Source of the DNA: Mycobacteroides abscessus ATCC 19977
GTDB lineage: Bacteria > Actinomycetota > Actinomycetes > Mycobacteriales > Mycobacteriaceae
NCBI RefSeq assembly: GCF_000069185.1
Contig: NC_010397.1
Span: forward strand, 2,294,001 to 2,358,000
DNA length: 64,000 bases
Direction: 5' to 3'
Part shown: in pieces, positions 19,935 through 27,575 of the stretch
How the letters are laid out: the number at the start of each line of letters is the position of its first letter
How positions within the stretch are numbered: the stretch's first letter is position 1
The notes under the pieces: generated by a model
Database searches by the model: none
What the model was told of the DNA's origin: nothing
Seen by the model: the letters and a program-made list of their open reading frames with translations, nothing else
Translations under genes and position numbers: made by a program

Positions 19935-20480
19935 TTAGGCACTTTCTCTGGGCGCTTGATGTGGTTTCAGTGGAATGAGCCGAAGTAGCGGCTCGGCCTC
20001 GTGTGCGTCGGGAAATAGATCCTCGCCGAATCCGGGAGATTCGGTGAGCCTCATGTCCCGCCGGCGGGCAAATCCGGCGAATAACGCACGCGAAGCGGTA
20101 TTTGACTGTGTGACAGTGGTTTCCATAACCAAGGGCTCGCCCTGCAAGGTGGCGAGGGAGTCTGCGAGCCAGCCCAGCATGCTGGCGGCAAGTCCAAATC
20201 CACGGTACGCCTCATCTACGCCCACCTGCCAGATCATCAGTGAACCGGAAGGGCGTAGGTATCCGGCGATGAATCCAATGGGTTCACCGTCCACCCGGGC
20301 GACCGCCGACGTGGAAGGAAAATCGGTGCACCACAGCAGGTATGCGTAGGAAGAATTGAGATCCAGCACGCCGGAATCGCGGGCGATGCGCCACATGTGG
20401 CGAGCGTCCGACTGTGTCGGGTGGCTAATCGACCACACGGGGGTACAACGTTTTTCAGTCTGTAGTTCAGTATCGACCAC
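19935..20480 (-). CDS. ectA: L-2,4-diaminobutyrate acetyltransferase EctA
   Basis: 181 residues from a GTG at 20480; no strong ribosome binding site is seen, so the first residues are uncertain. GNAT fold with acetyl-CoA loop VDEAYRGFGLAASML, and the ectoine-family stretches DLNSSYAYLLWC and ETTVTQSNTASRALF. It acetylates the gamma-amino group of diaminobutyrate, the second step of ectoine synthesis. First gene of the minus-strand ect operon; a CRP-like palindrome lies about 145 bp upstream. Confidence 0.93.
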   Translation of the reverse strand: MVDTELQTEKRCTPVWSISHPTQSDARHMWRIARDSGVLDLNSSYAYLLWCTDFPSTSAVARVDGEPIGFIAGYLRPSGSLMIWQVGVDEAYRGFGLAASMLGWLADSLATLQGEPLVMETTVTQSNTASRALFAGFARRRDMRLTESPGFGEDLFPDAHEAEPLLRLIPLKPHQAPRESA

Positions 20481-20623
20481 TAAAAATCACCATCACGACA
20501 ACGTGTTTCGTATCAACTCGGGTTTCGTACCGTTCGACCGTAACCACATCGACACCCGAATGGCCAGGACCGGTGTCGGCAAACGGGGCCAACCGGTAGC
20601 GTTTGCCGAGGGTATCCACGTGA

Positions 20624-20639
20624 TGTGACCCTCGTCACA
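20624..20639. promoter_or_regulatory. CRP/FNR-type palindrome upstream of the ectoine operon
   Basis: TGTGACCCTCGTCACA is a perfect inverted repeat and fits the cAMP-receptor-protein consensus TGTGA-N6-TCACA, also used by mycobacterial CRP (Rv3676). It sits in the 226-bp gap between ectA and the 3' end of the FUSC gene, 144 bp upstream of the ectA start. No gene is seen in the rest of this gap. Confidence 0.6.
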
Positions 20640-20706
20640 TTATTGCGGGACTATGAGAACTTGACGGGATCTTGACGCATATGCGTCGAGATGGCCGACC
20701 GCCGCA

Positions 20707-22350
20707 TCAGGCCTCGCCGCGGAAACGACGTTCCCAGCGATCGGGGTCGGCAAGCATCTGTCCCGGCGGTGTGGCCCAGCAGGCGGCCACCAGGTCGTAG
20801 CCGTGATGAATGAGTGCGGCGTGTGCGGGCCAGTGCACCTGTGTCCATTCCGGTTCGTCGTGAGCGCTGTCCACTCCGGCCCGGATTGCTCCCTCGAGCT
20901 CGAAAGAGAGGTCTCGGGCGTGCGCGTAGGCCGCGTCGTGGGCGGCCTGAATCCGGGCTGCGGCCACCAGCCCCAGGGCCGCCCTGCGGATCCGGGCCTC
21001 GGTAAATGCGAAGGTGCGGCGATGTGCATGCGGTGCCACCAGATAGATCGAGGCCATGGCCACCGCCACGCCGATCAGCGTCTCGGCCAGCCTGTCACGC
21101 ACGATCGACGTGACCGATCCGTGCAGGGTGACCACACCTGCCGACAGCAGTGCGATCGGAGTCACGAAGGTCACGGCGACCGCGTAGTTGCGCGGCAGGA
21201 ACAGCTCGGTGCAGAACTGCAGGGTCGCGATGGCCGCGATCAGTGCGTACCCGGTGAGCGACAGCTGATACAACACCGCGAAGAGTGCGAGTCCGACCAC
21301 GGTCCCTGCGAACCGGTGCAGCCCGCGCACGGTTCCATGCAGCCGATCGGGTCCCATGTGGACGATCACCAGGGCGCTCAGAATGGCCCATTGGGGTCGC
21401 GTCAGGCCGACGGCCGCACTGAGGACTCCTGCTCCGAGGCAGGCGATACCGGCCCGCCCGGCGGTGATCGTCGCGTGCGAACGAAACCGTACCGACCGGC
21501 GTAGCCGGTACCAAATACTCGGCCGCACGACAAGAACGTGGTCTCCGGGAATGAGGTGGTCGAGCACCATCTTGTTGCCGACGGAGATTTCGGTGAACCT
21601 GCGGTGCGTGTCCAGCATCGTGGTGACCAACGGAGAATCGGACCGGGAGGAGAGTCCGGCGTCGTGCAGGGCCGTCCATGCCGAAGAGATTGCGGCGCCC
21701 GCGGCATGCCTGGCGTCGACCGTGGCGTTGCCCGGCCGCGCATAGACGTCTACGGCTTCGACGGCGCGGTGGGTCGCGACGCGCTCGGGTTTCTGACGGT
21801 CGATGACGGCACCGGTCATCGAAACAAGTACGGCCGCGCCCGCGCCGAGGCTGGCGCAGACCAGAATCCGCACCGGAGCCACGCCCCACTCGGTAGCCCC
21901 GAGCGCACCGCCACATACCAGTACGAAGAACAGTGCGCCCGGCGGCCCGAGCCGAAGTGCGTCGACGGTGTAGACCGCCGGTATCGCGATGGCCGCCAGG
22001 GTCAGAATGGTCGCAGCCTTGTTGGTCACACCACCTGGTGCGCAGCTACCCACGACCACGCCGACTGCGGTGACGAGCATCAGGGCGATACCGGCGGTCG
22101 CCACCACGGCGGCGCGCACCCGGTAGGGGCGGCCCTCGCCGTACAGGACCGCGAACGCCCCATAGGTGACGTAGAGCGCGGCATTCGGGTAGCCGGCAGC
22201 AACCACCAGCGTCCCGGGTATGGCGACGGCGGCCGCAGCGCGTAGCCCGATGCTCCAGCGCCGTCCCGCGGGTGGCGCGGAGAACAGGATGGAGCGAGCC
22301 CGGGCGATCTGCGGAAGCGGGTCCGGTGATTCAGGCGCGGGCGGGGTCAC
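20707..22350 (-). CDS. FUSC-family (aromatic acid exporter-like) membrane protein
   Basis: 547 residues. About five hydrophobic helices in the N-terminal half (residues 35-175), a soluble middle part, a second helix block (about 295-430) and a soluble C-terminal tail make up the two-block layout of FUSC/YccC proteins. These are linked to export of aromatic acids and other toxic compounds, though few are characterised. It starts 3 bp after the stop of the MerR-type gene, so it is probably that regulator's target. Substrate unknown. Confidence 0.75.
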   Translation of the reverse strand: MTPPAPESPDPLPQIARARSILFSAPPAGRRWSIGLRAAAAVAIPGTLVVAAGYPNAALYVTYGAFAVLYGEGRPYRVRAAVVATAGIALMLVTAVGVVVGSCAPGGVTNKAATILTLAAIAIPAVYTVDALRLGPPGALFFVLVCGGALGATEWGVAPVRILVCASLGAGAAVLVSMTGAVIDRQKPERVATHRAVEAVDVYARPGNATVDARHAAGAAISSAWTALHDAGLSSRSDSPLVTTMLDTHRRFTEISVGNKMVLDHLIPGDHVLVVRPSIWYRLRRSVRFRSHATITAGRAGIACLGAGVLSAAVGLTRPQWAILSALVIVHMGPDRLHGTVRGLHRFAGTVVGLALFAVLYQLSLTGYALIAAIATLQFCTELFLPRNYAVAVTFVTPIALLSAGVVTLHGSVTSIVRDRLAETLIGVAVAMASIYLVAPHAHRRTFAFTEARIRRAALGLVAAARIQAAHDAAYAHARDLSFELEGAIRAGVDSAHDEPEWTQVHWPAHAALIHHGYDLVAACWATPPGQMLADPDRWERRFRGEA

Positions 22351-22353
22351 ACG

Positions 22354-22986
22354 TCATTTCATACCGTGTCTGTGCCGGTAGGCGCGCTGTTTACAGGCGG
22401 GGGAGCAGTAGCGCTGTGGACGGCCCTTGGCGTGGCTGCTCAATTGCCCTCCGCAGAAGCCGCAACGTCCAGGCTGGCCAGCCGCCGTTTCGTCACGCGC
22501 AGGCGTGGATTCGTAACCAGCGCTACGTGCCGCGGATATCAGGTTGGCGCCGGGCGCCCGGCCGCGAGGGGTCCGCAGACGTAGCTCGCCGTCAAGGTAC
22601 GGGCAATCGACGATGTCCTCGTTCTGGCAGCACAGCAAGTGGTTCAGATAGTCGCGTGCACGATGTAGTCGTTCGATCCGGGCCGATATCTCGGCCACCT
22701 GTCCGGTCACCGCGCTGCGCCAGGTATCCGGTTGTGCCGAATGCGATGTCACGATGGCGGCCTGCCGTAGCGGCATCATTCCGGTGATGCAGCACAGGTA
22801 GGCGATACCGATGCATCGTAGATCCCGTTCGGTATATGTGCGGCGGCCGCTGTGCTGCGCTGGCGAACTGAGAACGCCCTGTTTCTCCCACCACCGCAGT
22901 GTGGACGGCGCCACGTCGTACAGCGCGGCCGCCTCGCCGATGTTCACCGTGGGTTCCGCAATCGCGGGTCTCGACATCAAGCTCAC
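22354..22986 (-). CDS. MerR-family regulator with C-terminal zinc-finger-like domain
   Basis: 210 residues from a GTG at 22986; an in-frame ATG at 22977 is also possible. The N-terminal MerR winged helix has NIGEAAALYDVAPSTLRWWEKQG and SGRRTYTERDLRCI (residues about 16-60). A helical middle with CC and C residues (about 120-130) could sense a ligand. The C-terminus CGFCGGQLSS-HAKG-RYCSPACKQRAYR is a small zinc-binding module also seen alone in other proteins. It probably controls itself and the FUSC gene behind it. A 20-bp dyad lies 12 bp upstream of the start. Effector unknown. Confidence 0.8.
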   Translation of the reverse strand: MSLMSRPAIAEPTVNIGEAAALYDVAPSTLRWWEKQGVLSSPAQHSGRRTYTERDLRCIGIAYLCCITGMMPLRQAAIVTSHSAQPDTWRSAVTGQVAEISARIERLHRARDYLNHLLCCQNEDIVDCPYLDGELRLRTPRGRAPGANLISAARSAGYESTPARDETAAGQPGRCGFCGGQLSSHAKGRPQRYCSPACKQRAYRHRHGMK

Positions 22987-22997
22987 TTCACCATTGA

Positions 22998-23017
22998 AAC
23001 TTAGGTAACCCTAACTT
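22998..23017 (-). promoter_or_regulatory. 20-bp dyad, probable MerR operator (alternatively a weak IdeR box)
   Basis: AACTTAGG-TAAC-CCTAACTT has arms that match at 7 of 8 positions, just upstream of the MerR-type gene. Shifted by three bases, the 19-mer from 23001 agrees with the IdeR consensus at about 14 of 19 positions, so iron control is a competing reading. Confidence 0.5.
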
Positions 23018-23056
23018 GCAAGGGGTTTCTTGCCGTAACCTCTCGGGTCAGAACAG

Positions 23057-24265
23057 CTAGCCCAGCAGTGACCGGCCTAGATAGCCGTCCTCCGTGGTGC
23101 CTGGTGGCATGACGAACACGGCAGAACCGACTGCGGTGTTCCATTGGTTGAACTCGTCTTTTTCGGCCAAGCGTTGTTGCACGGGTACGAATTGGCTGGC
23201 GATATCGCGTTGGTAGGCCGCAAAGATCAATCCTGCGTTCGAGGATGTGCCCGGAAGGGGTGCGTCATCGAAGTTGTAGGGACGGCGCAGAAATCTTTCG
23301 TGTGGATTGCGGTGGCGCGCAAGGGCGACATGTGAAGTCGCGGGGATAACGGGGATGCCGCCCCGGGTCATCGTCAAGTCGGGTTCGTCGGATTCCTTCT
23401 CGCCGGAGAGCGGCGCACCATTGTCCGACCGCCTGCCCATCACCAGATCCCGGAGCTTGCGATCCAGCTGGTCCCACCCGTCCAGATTCATCGTGATCCG
23501 GCGGAGAACCAGAAGCGTGCCGCCCTTGAGCCACTCGTGGTCCTCGCCTTGGTGCCACAGCAGGCTGTCCAGCTCTGGCGCCGTGGGGTTTACGGTGCCG
23601 TCGACCTGCCCCATGAGATTGCGCATCGTGCCCCCGGAGGGGTCTTCGGGGCGCGGTGTGCGGAATCCAGTCTGGCGCCATCGCTCGGAGGCCAGCGAGC
23701 GCACGTTCTTAAGGAGCACCCGGGCGGCATGTGCCACCAGCAGTGGACTATCGGCGCATATCTGGAGCAGGAGATCCCCTCCGCACCAACGCTTATCCAG
23801 TCGGTCGGTGGAGAACGCGGGGAAGTCCCGCGCCGAGGCGGGGCACCGGTCGGCCAGGCCGGTCTTGGCGAAGACCGATGGGCCCAGTCCCGCGGAAACC
23901 GTCAATCGTGCCGTGGTCGTTGCCAGCTCGGGCTCGGTATCGGCCAGGGCCGGAATGCCCTGGGTCAGCCGGGCGGCATCGGTAGTCCAGAGACGCAGTA
24001 TGGATCTCAGGTTCTCGCGTGCCGTTCCCATGTCTGCGTCGGCGGCGGACAGCAGATCGAGGGCCAAGAACATCGCGTGCGCCTGCGGTGCGGTGGCGAT
24101 CCCGGCTTGGTGGTCCCCGTAGAACGGTTCGACCTGGCGTTCTGCGCTCGGTCGTGCCGCGTGCGACTGAGCGGACCAGGCCGACAACCCGGCGCCCGCG
24201 GTGAGGGCGGCCGCTGCGCCGCCGCCGACAATGAGCCCCCGTCGGGACAGAGAACGAGACGACAT
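23057..24265 (-). CDS. Dye-decolorizing (DyP-type) heme peroxidase, Tat-exported
   Basis: 402 residues. A Tat signal RSLSRRGLIVGGG followed by an Ala-rich segment shows export. The DyP signature GQVDGTVNP holds the catalytic Asp, and the heme-ligand His is probably in TSHVALARHRNP. Family members use peroxide to oxidise dyes and phenols; EfeB-like members work in iron uptake. It starts 3 bp after the stop of the copper-chaperone lipoprotein, so the two are co-transcribed with the GntR gene. No EfeO or EfeU neighbour is present, so a role in EfeUOB-type iron uptake is not supported. Confidence 0.9.
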   Translation of the reverse strand: MSSRSLSRRGLIVGGGAAAALTAGAGLSAWSAQSHAARPSAERQVEPFYGDHQAGIATAPQAHAMFLALDLLSAADADMGTARENLRSILRLWTTDAARLTQGIPALADTEPELATTTARLTVSAGLGPSVFAKTGLADRCPASARDFPAFSTDRLDKRWCGGDLLLQICADSPLLVAHAARVLLKNVRSLASERWRQTGFRTPRPEDPSGGTMRNLMGQVDGTVNPTAPELDSLLWHQGEDHEWLKGGTLLVLRRITMNLDGWDQLDRKLRDLVMGRRSDNGAPLSGEKESDEPDLTMTRGGIPVIPATSHVALARHRNPHERFLRRPYNFDDAPLPGTSSNAGLIFAAYQRDIASQFVPVQQRLAEKDEFNQWNTAVGSAVFVMPPGTTEDGYLGRSLLG

Positions 24266-24267
24266 GG

Positions 24268-24732
24268 TCAGGGCTGGTAGTTCTCGTTGCCGCCTGCGAA
24301 GTCGCGGATCTGGGCGGTCATCGGCGTGGTCGAGCCATCCTGGAAGGCCAGGGTGATGACGACGTCCTGGCCCGGGCGCAGGGGAGTGGTCAGTCCCATA
24401 AGCATGACGTGGTCGCCCCCGGGTGAGAGCTTATGTTCGCCGTGGGCCGGAATGACGACCCCACCTTCCTTGGGACGCATCAAACCGCCTGCGGTCACCT
24501 CATGAAGCTCCACGGATTTCGCGGCAGGCGAGGTGGCCGAGACGATGCGCGCCTCGGTGGAACCGTTGTTGTGCACGGTGCCGAATACAGAGGTCATCGA
24601 GCCGTCTGGGGCGGACTTGGCCCACTGGTCGGTGATGGTTACCGTCGCTGCCTGCTCGGCGGGGGTGGACTCATGCGCCGAACAACCGGCGAGCAATGAC
24701 AGCGCGACTGCTGCCGGGATGACGATCTTCAC
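24268..24732 (-). CDS. PCu(A)C-type copper chaperone lipoprotein
   Basis: 154 residues. Signal peptide with lipobox LLAGC (Cys16) predicts a membrane-anchored exported lipoprotein. The copper motif of the PCu(A)C family (DUF461) is visible: His in VELHEV, Met in LMRP, His in AHGEHKL, and HVMLMG. Such proteins carry Cu(I) to cytochrome oxidase or other cuproenzymes outside the membrane. It sits between a GntR regulator (6-bp gap) and the DyP peroxidase (2-bp gap) in one minus-strand unit. Confidence 0.88.
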   Translation of the reverse strand: MKIVIPAAVALSLLAGCSAHESTPAEQAATVTITDQWAKSAPDGSMTSVFGTVHNNGSTEARIVSATSPAAKSVELHEVTAGGLMRPKEGGVVIPAHGEHKLSPGGDHVMLMGLTTPLRPGQDVVITLAFQDGSTTPMTAQIRDFAGGNENYQP

Positions 24733-24738
24733 GTTCAG

Positions 24739-25452
24739 CTAGTCGTGTGGATGGTGGGGAAAGTTCCGCCCGGGCTGATCGCGGCTCAGCCTCAGCTCGG
24801 CGAAGAGCTGCTCCGTGGCGGATGTGGCACCCCCGATATCGCCGGCGATGACGCTCTCGACGAGCCTGGTGTGCTCGTGTTCGAATGAACATTCCGCGCC
24901 GATGGGGTTACCGCGCATGTAGTGGTCCATCAGTCCCAGCAGCGAGTCGTAAAGTTCCAGGTAGAGGGCGTTGTGACTGGCGGCTACCACGGCCCGGTGT
25001 ACCGCGATGTCGGTGGAGATGGCTTCCTCGACGTTGTGCGGCTCGACATGGTGTGGCGCCCAAAGTTCGTTGCGGCGTACCAACAGTGCGCGCAGCTGCT
25101 CGATGTCATCTTCGTCACGCCGCTGGGCGGCCAGCCCGGCCGCGGTCACTTCGAGGGTCTGCCGCAATTCGATCAGGTCGCGGTTGTTGGCGGCGGCGAA
25201 GTAGTCGGCGATGGCCGAGCTGCCACCCAGGGAGAGCACGTAGGTGCCCGAGCCCTGGCGTCGTTCGAGCATGCCCGCGTGGACCAGGGCCTGGACCGCT
25301 TCTCTAATGGTGTTGCGGGAAGTTCCAGTGAGCTCGCACAATTCCGGTTCGGTAGGGATGCGTGCCCCGATAGCCCAGCGTCCCGACACAATCTCCTCCC
25401 GGAGTTGCTCGGTGACCTGGCCAATCAATGTTTGGCGACGGACCGGCTGCAT
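24739..25452 (-). CDS. GntR-family regulator, FadR/FCD subfamily
   Basis: 237 residues. N-terminal winged helix (about 8-75): GARIPTEPELCELTGTSRNTIREA and RRQGSGTYV. The C-terminal all-helical FCD domain (about 85-225) has the metal-binding pattern of DIAVHRAVV and FEHEHTRLV histidines. FCD regulators usually sense organic acids through a bound metal. It is divergent from a CynX/NimT-type transporter and upstream of the chaperone-peroxidase pair, so it may control both. Effector unknown. Confidence 0.88.
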   Translation of the reverse strand: MQPVRRQTLIGQVTEQLREEIVSGRWAIGARIPTEPELCELTGTSRNTIREAVQALVHAGMLERRQGSGTYVLSLGGSSAIADYFAAANNRDLIELRQTLEVTAAGLAAQRRDEDDIEQLRALLVRRNELWAPHHVEPHNVEEAISTDIAVHRAVVAASHNALYLELYDSLLGLMDHYMRGNPIGAECSFEHEHTRLVESVIAGDIGGATSATEQLFAELRLSRDQPGRNFPHHPHD

Positions 25453-25486
25453 GACGGCTCATCGTAGCGTGCGTCGGAAATCAGCT

Positions 25487-25510
25487 TGAACGCATTCATC
25501 CATTCATCCT
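25487..25510. promoter_or_regulatory. Candidate GntR operator: inverted repeat plus tandem repeat in the divergent promoter
   Basis: TGAA-CGCA-TTCA (25487-25498) is an inverted repeat that overlaps two perfect tandem copies of CATTCATC (25493-25508). It lies in the 93-bp divergent gap between the GntR gene and the transporter. FadR-type regulators bind short palindromes, but this one is not a textbook match. Confidence 0.35.
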
Positions 25511-25545
25511 ATGATTTGCCGGGCTGTATTTGAGGAGGATGAACG

Positions 25546-26811
25546 GTGACCGCGACCCTGCGCGACGAAACCCACATGATCTCGGCCGCCGCATTGCGGC
25601 GTGGGCGTCTGATGGTGCTGGCCGCTATCCTGCTGTTCGCGCTCTGCCTGCGTTCGGCGGTTACCTCGTTGAGCCCGCTGTTGACCCAGATCTCGCATGA
25701 GATCGGGTTCGGTTCCGCCGTGATCGGTGTGTTCGGGATGCTGCCTACGGCCATGTTCGCCATCGCAGGGTTGGTGACGCCGGCGCTCACGGAGCGGTTC
25801 GGACTGGAACGCACGACGTTGGCCGCGGTGGTGGCCACCGTCATCGGGATGGCGGCGCGGACCGCGATGAACTCCACCGGCGGACTGTTGGTGTTGTCCT
25901 GTTTGGCCCTGCTGGGTATGGGTATCGGCAACGTGGTCATCCCGCCGCTGGTCAAGCGTTACTTCTCGCATCGGGTCGCGCTGATGAGCGCTGCCTACCT
26001 GACGGTGCTGCAGATCGGCACGACGGTTCCCGCGTTGACGGCGGTGCCGCTGGCCGACGCCTACGGATGGCGATTCTCCCTGGTGGCTTGGGTGCTGGTT
26101 CCGGTGGCGGCCCTGCTGCCGTGGATCGGTGTCGTGATCGCCCGCCGAGGCCATGACGTTGAGGACCACAGCGCCGAACCGCACGCGGATTCTGCTGCCG
26201 TTGGACAGGTTTGGCGCTCGCCGCTGGCGTGGGGCATGGCCGGCATGTTCGGTATGACGTCGCTGGTGACGTATTCGATGTTCACTTGGATCCCGGCGAT
26301 CCTGGCCTCCGCGGGTGGCAGCGCCAAATTGGGCGGGGTGATGGTCGCGCTCTTCTCGGCTGTGGGATTCGTTGGCACGCTTGCTATCCCGCCGTTGGCC
26401 GCGCGCATGCGCAACCCCTTCCCATTGGTGGTGGCCTGCCTGGTGTGCTTCCTCATCGGTTTTGCCGGATTGTTGTGGCTGCCAATGCACGGGACCGCCG
26501 TGTGGGTGGTCGCGCTTGGATTCGGGCCCTCTACCTTCCCGTTAGGGCTCACGCTGGTAAACCTGCGTACCCGCACCCCAGCCGGTTCCGCGGCACTATC
26601 CGGTTTTACGCAGGGAGTCGGTTATGCCGTTGCATGCCTGGGTCCCTTGCTGTTCGGCGTGTTGCATGATGTGAGCGGCGGTTGGTACGCGCCGTTCGGT
26701 CTGCTACTGGTGGCGATCACCGTCCTAGGTGTCGGCGCATTTCAGGCATGCAAGCCCCGGACTCTCGAGGACACCTGGAACCGCGGCTCAGGGGCTGTCG
26801 TATCAAGCTAA
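25546..26811 (+). CDS. MFS transporter, CynX/NimT family
   Basis: 421 residues from a GTG with a GAGGAGG ribosome binding site at 25532-25538. Twelve hydrophobic helices. The start LLFALCLRSAVTSLSPLLTQI and the MGIGNVVIPPLVKRYF segment are typical of the CynX/NimT (cyanate/2-nitroimidazole) branch. Substrates of most members are unknown. The divergent GntR-type gene 93 bp away is the likely regulator. Confidence 0.85.
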   Translation: MTATLRDETHMISAAALRRGRLMVLAAILLFALCLRSAVTSLSPLLTQISHEIGFGSAVIGVFGMLPTAMFAIAGLVTPALTERFGLERTTLAAVVATVIGMAARTAMNSTGGLLVLSCLALLGMGIGNVVIPPLVKRYFSHRVALMSAAYLTVLQIGTTVPALTAVPLADAYGWRFSLVAWVLVPVAALLPWIGVVIARRGHDVEDHSAEPHADSAAVGQVWRSPLAWGMAGMFGMTSLVTYSMFTWIPAILASAGGSAKLGGVMVALFSAVGFVGTLAIPPLAARMRNPFPLVVACLVCFLIGFAGLLWLPMHGTAVWVVALGFGPSTFPLGLTLVNLRTRTPAGSAALSGFTQGVGYAVACLGPLLFGVLHDVSGGWYAPFGLLLVAITVLGVGAFQACKPRTLEDTWNRGSGAVVSS

Positions 26812-26872
26812 CTCAGCTGTGGCGGCCATGGCTACAGGTGACCGCTATCTGCCTACAGTGTCCGGACGGCCT

Positions 26873-27298
26873 CTAAACGCCTTGGGACACTGCGCCTTCA
26901 AGCGCGTCGCTGCGGCGTGATGACCGCTGCGCCGCGGTCAGCGTGGGGCGCAACGTGTGGACTGACAGCGCGGCATAGACGGCGAGCAAGGAGCTTGCGG
27001 CGAGGGCGTTGAAACTCAGATCCCGAGCTTTGACGTGGGCGCCGACCGCGAGTGAGAAGTAGAAGGTCAGCATCACTAGCGTTAGCTTCGCGAGCGCCGG
27101 CACTCGTGTGCCCAGGAGAAGCCCGGCTGCCGAGGCTCCCTTGACCACAGGAAACACCCAGCGCCCTTGCTGCGGAAACCGCACGGTATCCAGGCATTTG
27201 GTGACGTAGTCGATGGGTTGCACACACAGCGCCGCGTCTATGGCTTGGAACGTGGCGAGCAGAGTCAGGATACGTGCTTGCTGTGAGGTCTCGGTCAT
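26873..27298 (-). CDS. DoxX-like small membrane protein
   Basis: 141 residues with four predicted membrane helices. The PVVKGASAAGLLLG segment after the first helix, and the helix lengths, fit the DoxX-like family, some of which are linked to redox or sulfur metabolism. It is convergent with the CynX-type gene and divergent from the MmpL gene. No more specific role is visible. Confidence 0.7.
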   Translation of the reverse strand: MTETSQQARILTLLATFQAIDAALCVQPIDYVTKCLDTVRFPQQGRWVFPVVKGASAAGLLLGTRVPALAKLTLVMLTFYFSLAVGAHVKARDLSFNALAASSLLAVYAALSVHTLRPTLTAAQRSSRRSDALEGAVSQGV

Positions 27299-27575
27299 GC
27301 GGTCAGTAGATCACAAAAGTGTCATGTTGCGCAGCGGAACGACGAGCCTGGGAATCCTAATTGATTTGTAACGCAACAAATTTAACCTTCACTGCGGAAG
27401 AGTGCAGCTCACTACTGCCAATCCGATGTTGGCTCGTGTGCTGTTTGCTAAGGCGTAGGTTCCGCATCGTTGCCGACACTCGCGTTTGCTCTTACTACTA
27501 GGGTACGTCACAGGGCGAGAATTGTTCACCTACTACTCTATGTTAACCGACTCTGAGTGTGTTAACGTCCCGAGT
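27299..27575. promoter_or_regulatory. Divergent intergenic region with an 18-bp inverted repeat
   Basis: This 277-bp gap between the DoxX-like and MmpL genes is more AT-rich than its surroundings. ATTTGT-AACGCA-ACAAAT at 27364-27381 is a perfect inverted repeat. Two palindromic GTTAAC hexamers lie 19 bp apart (27542-27547 and 27561-27566), just before the MmpL start. No gene or convincing sigma-70 promoter is seen. Confidence 0.4.
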
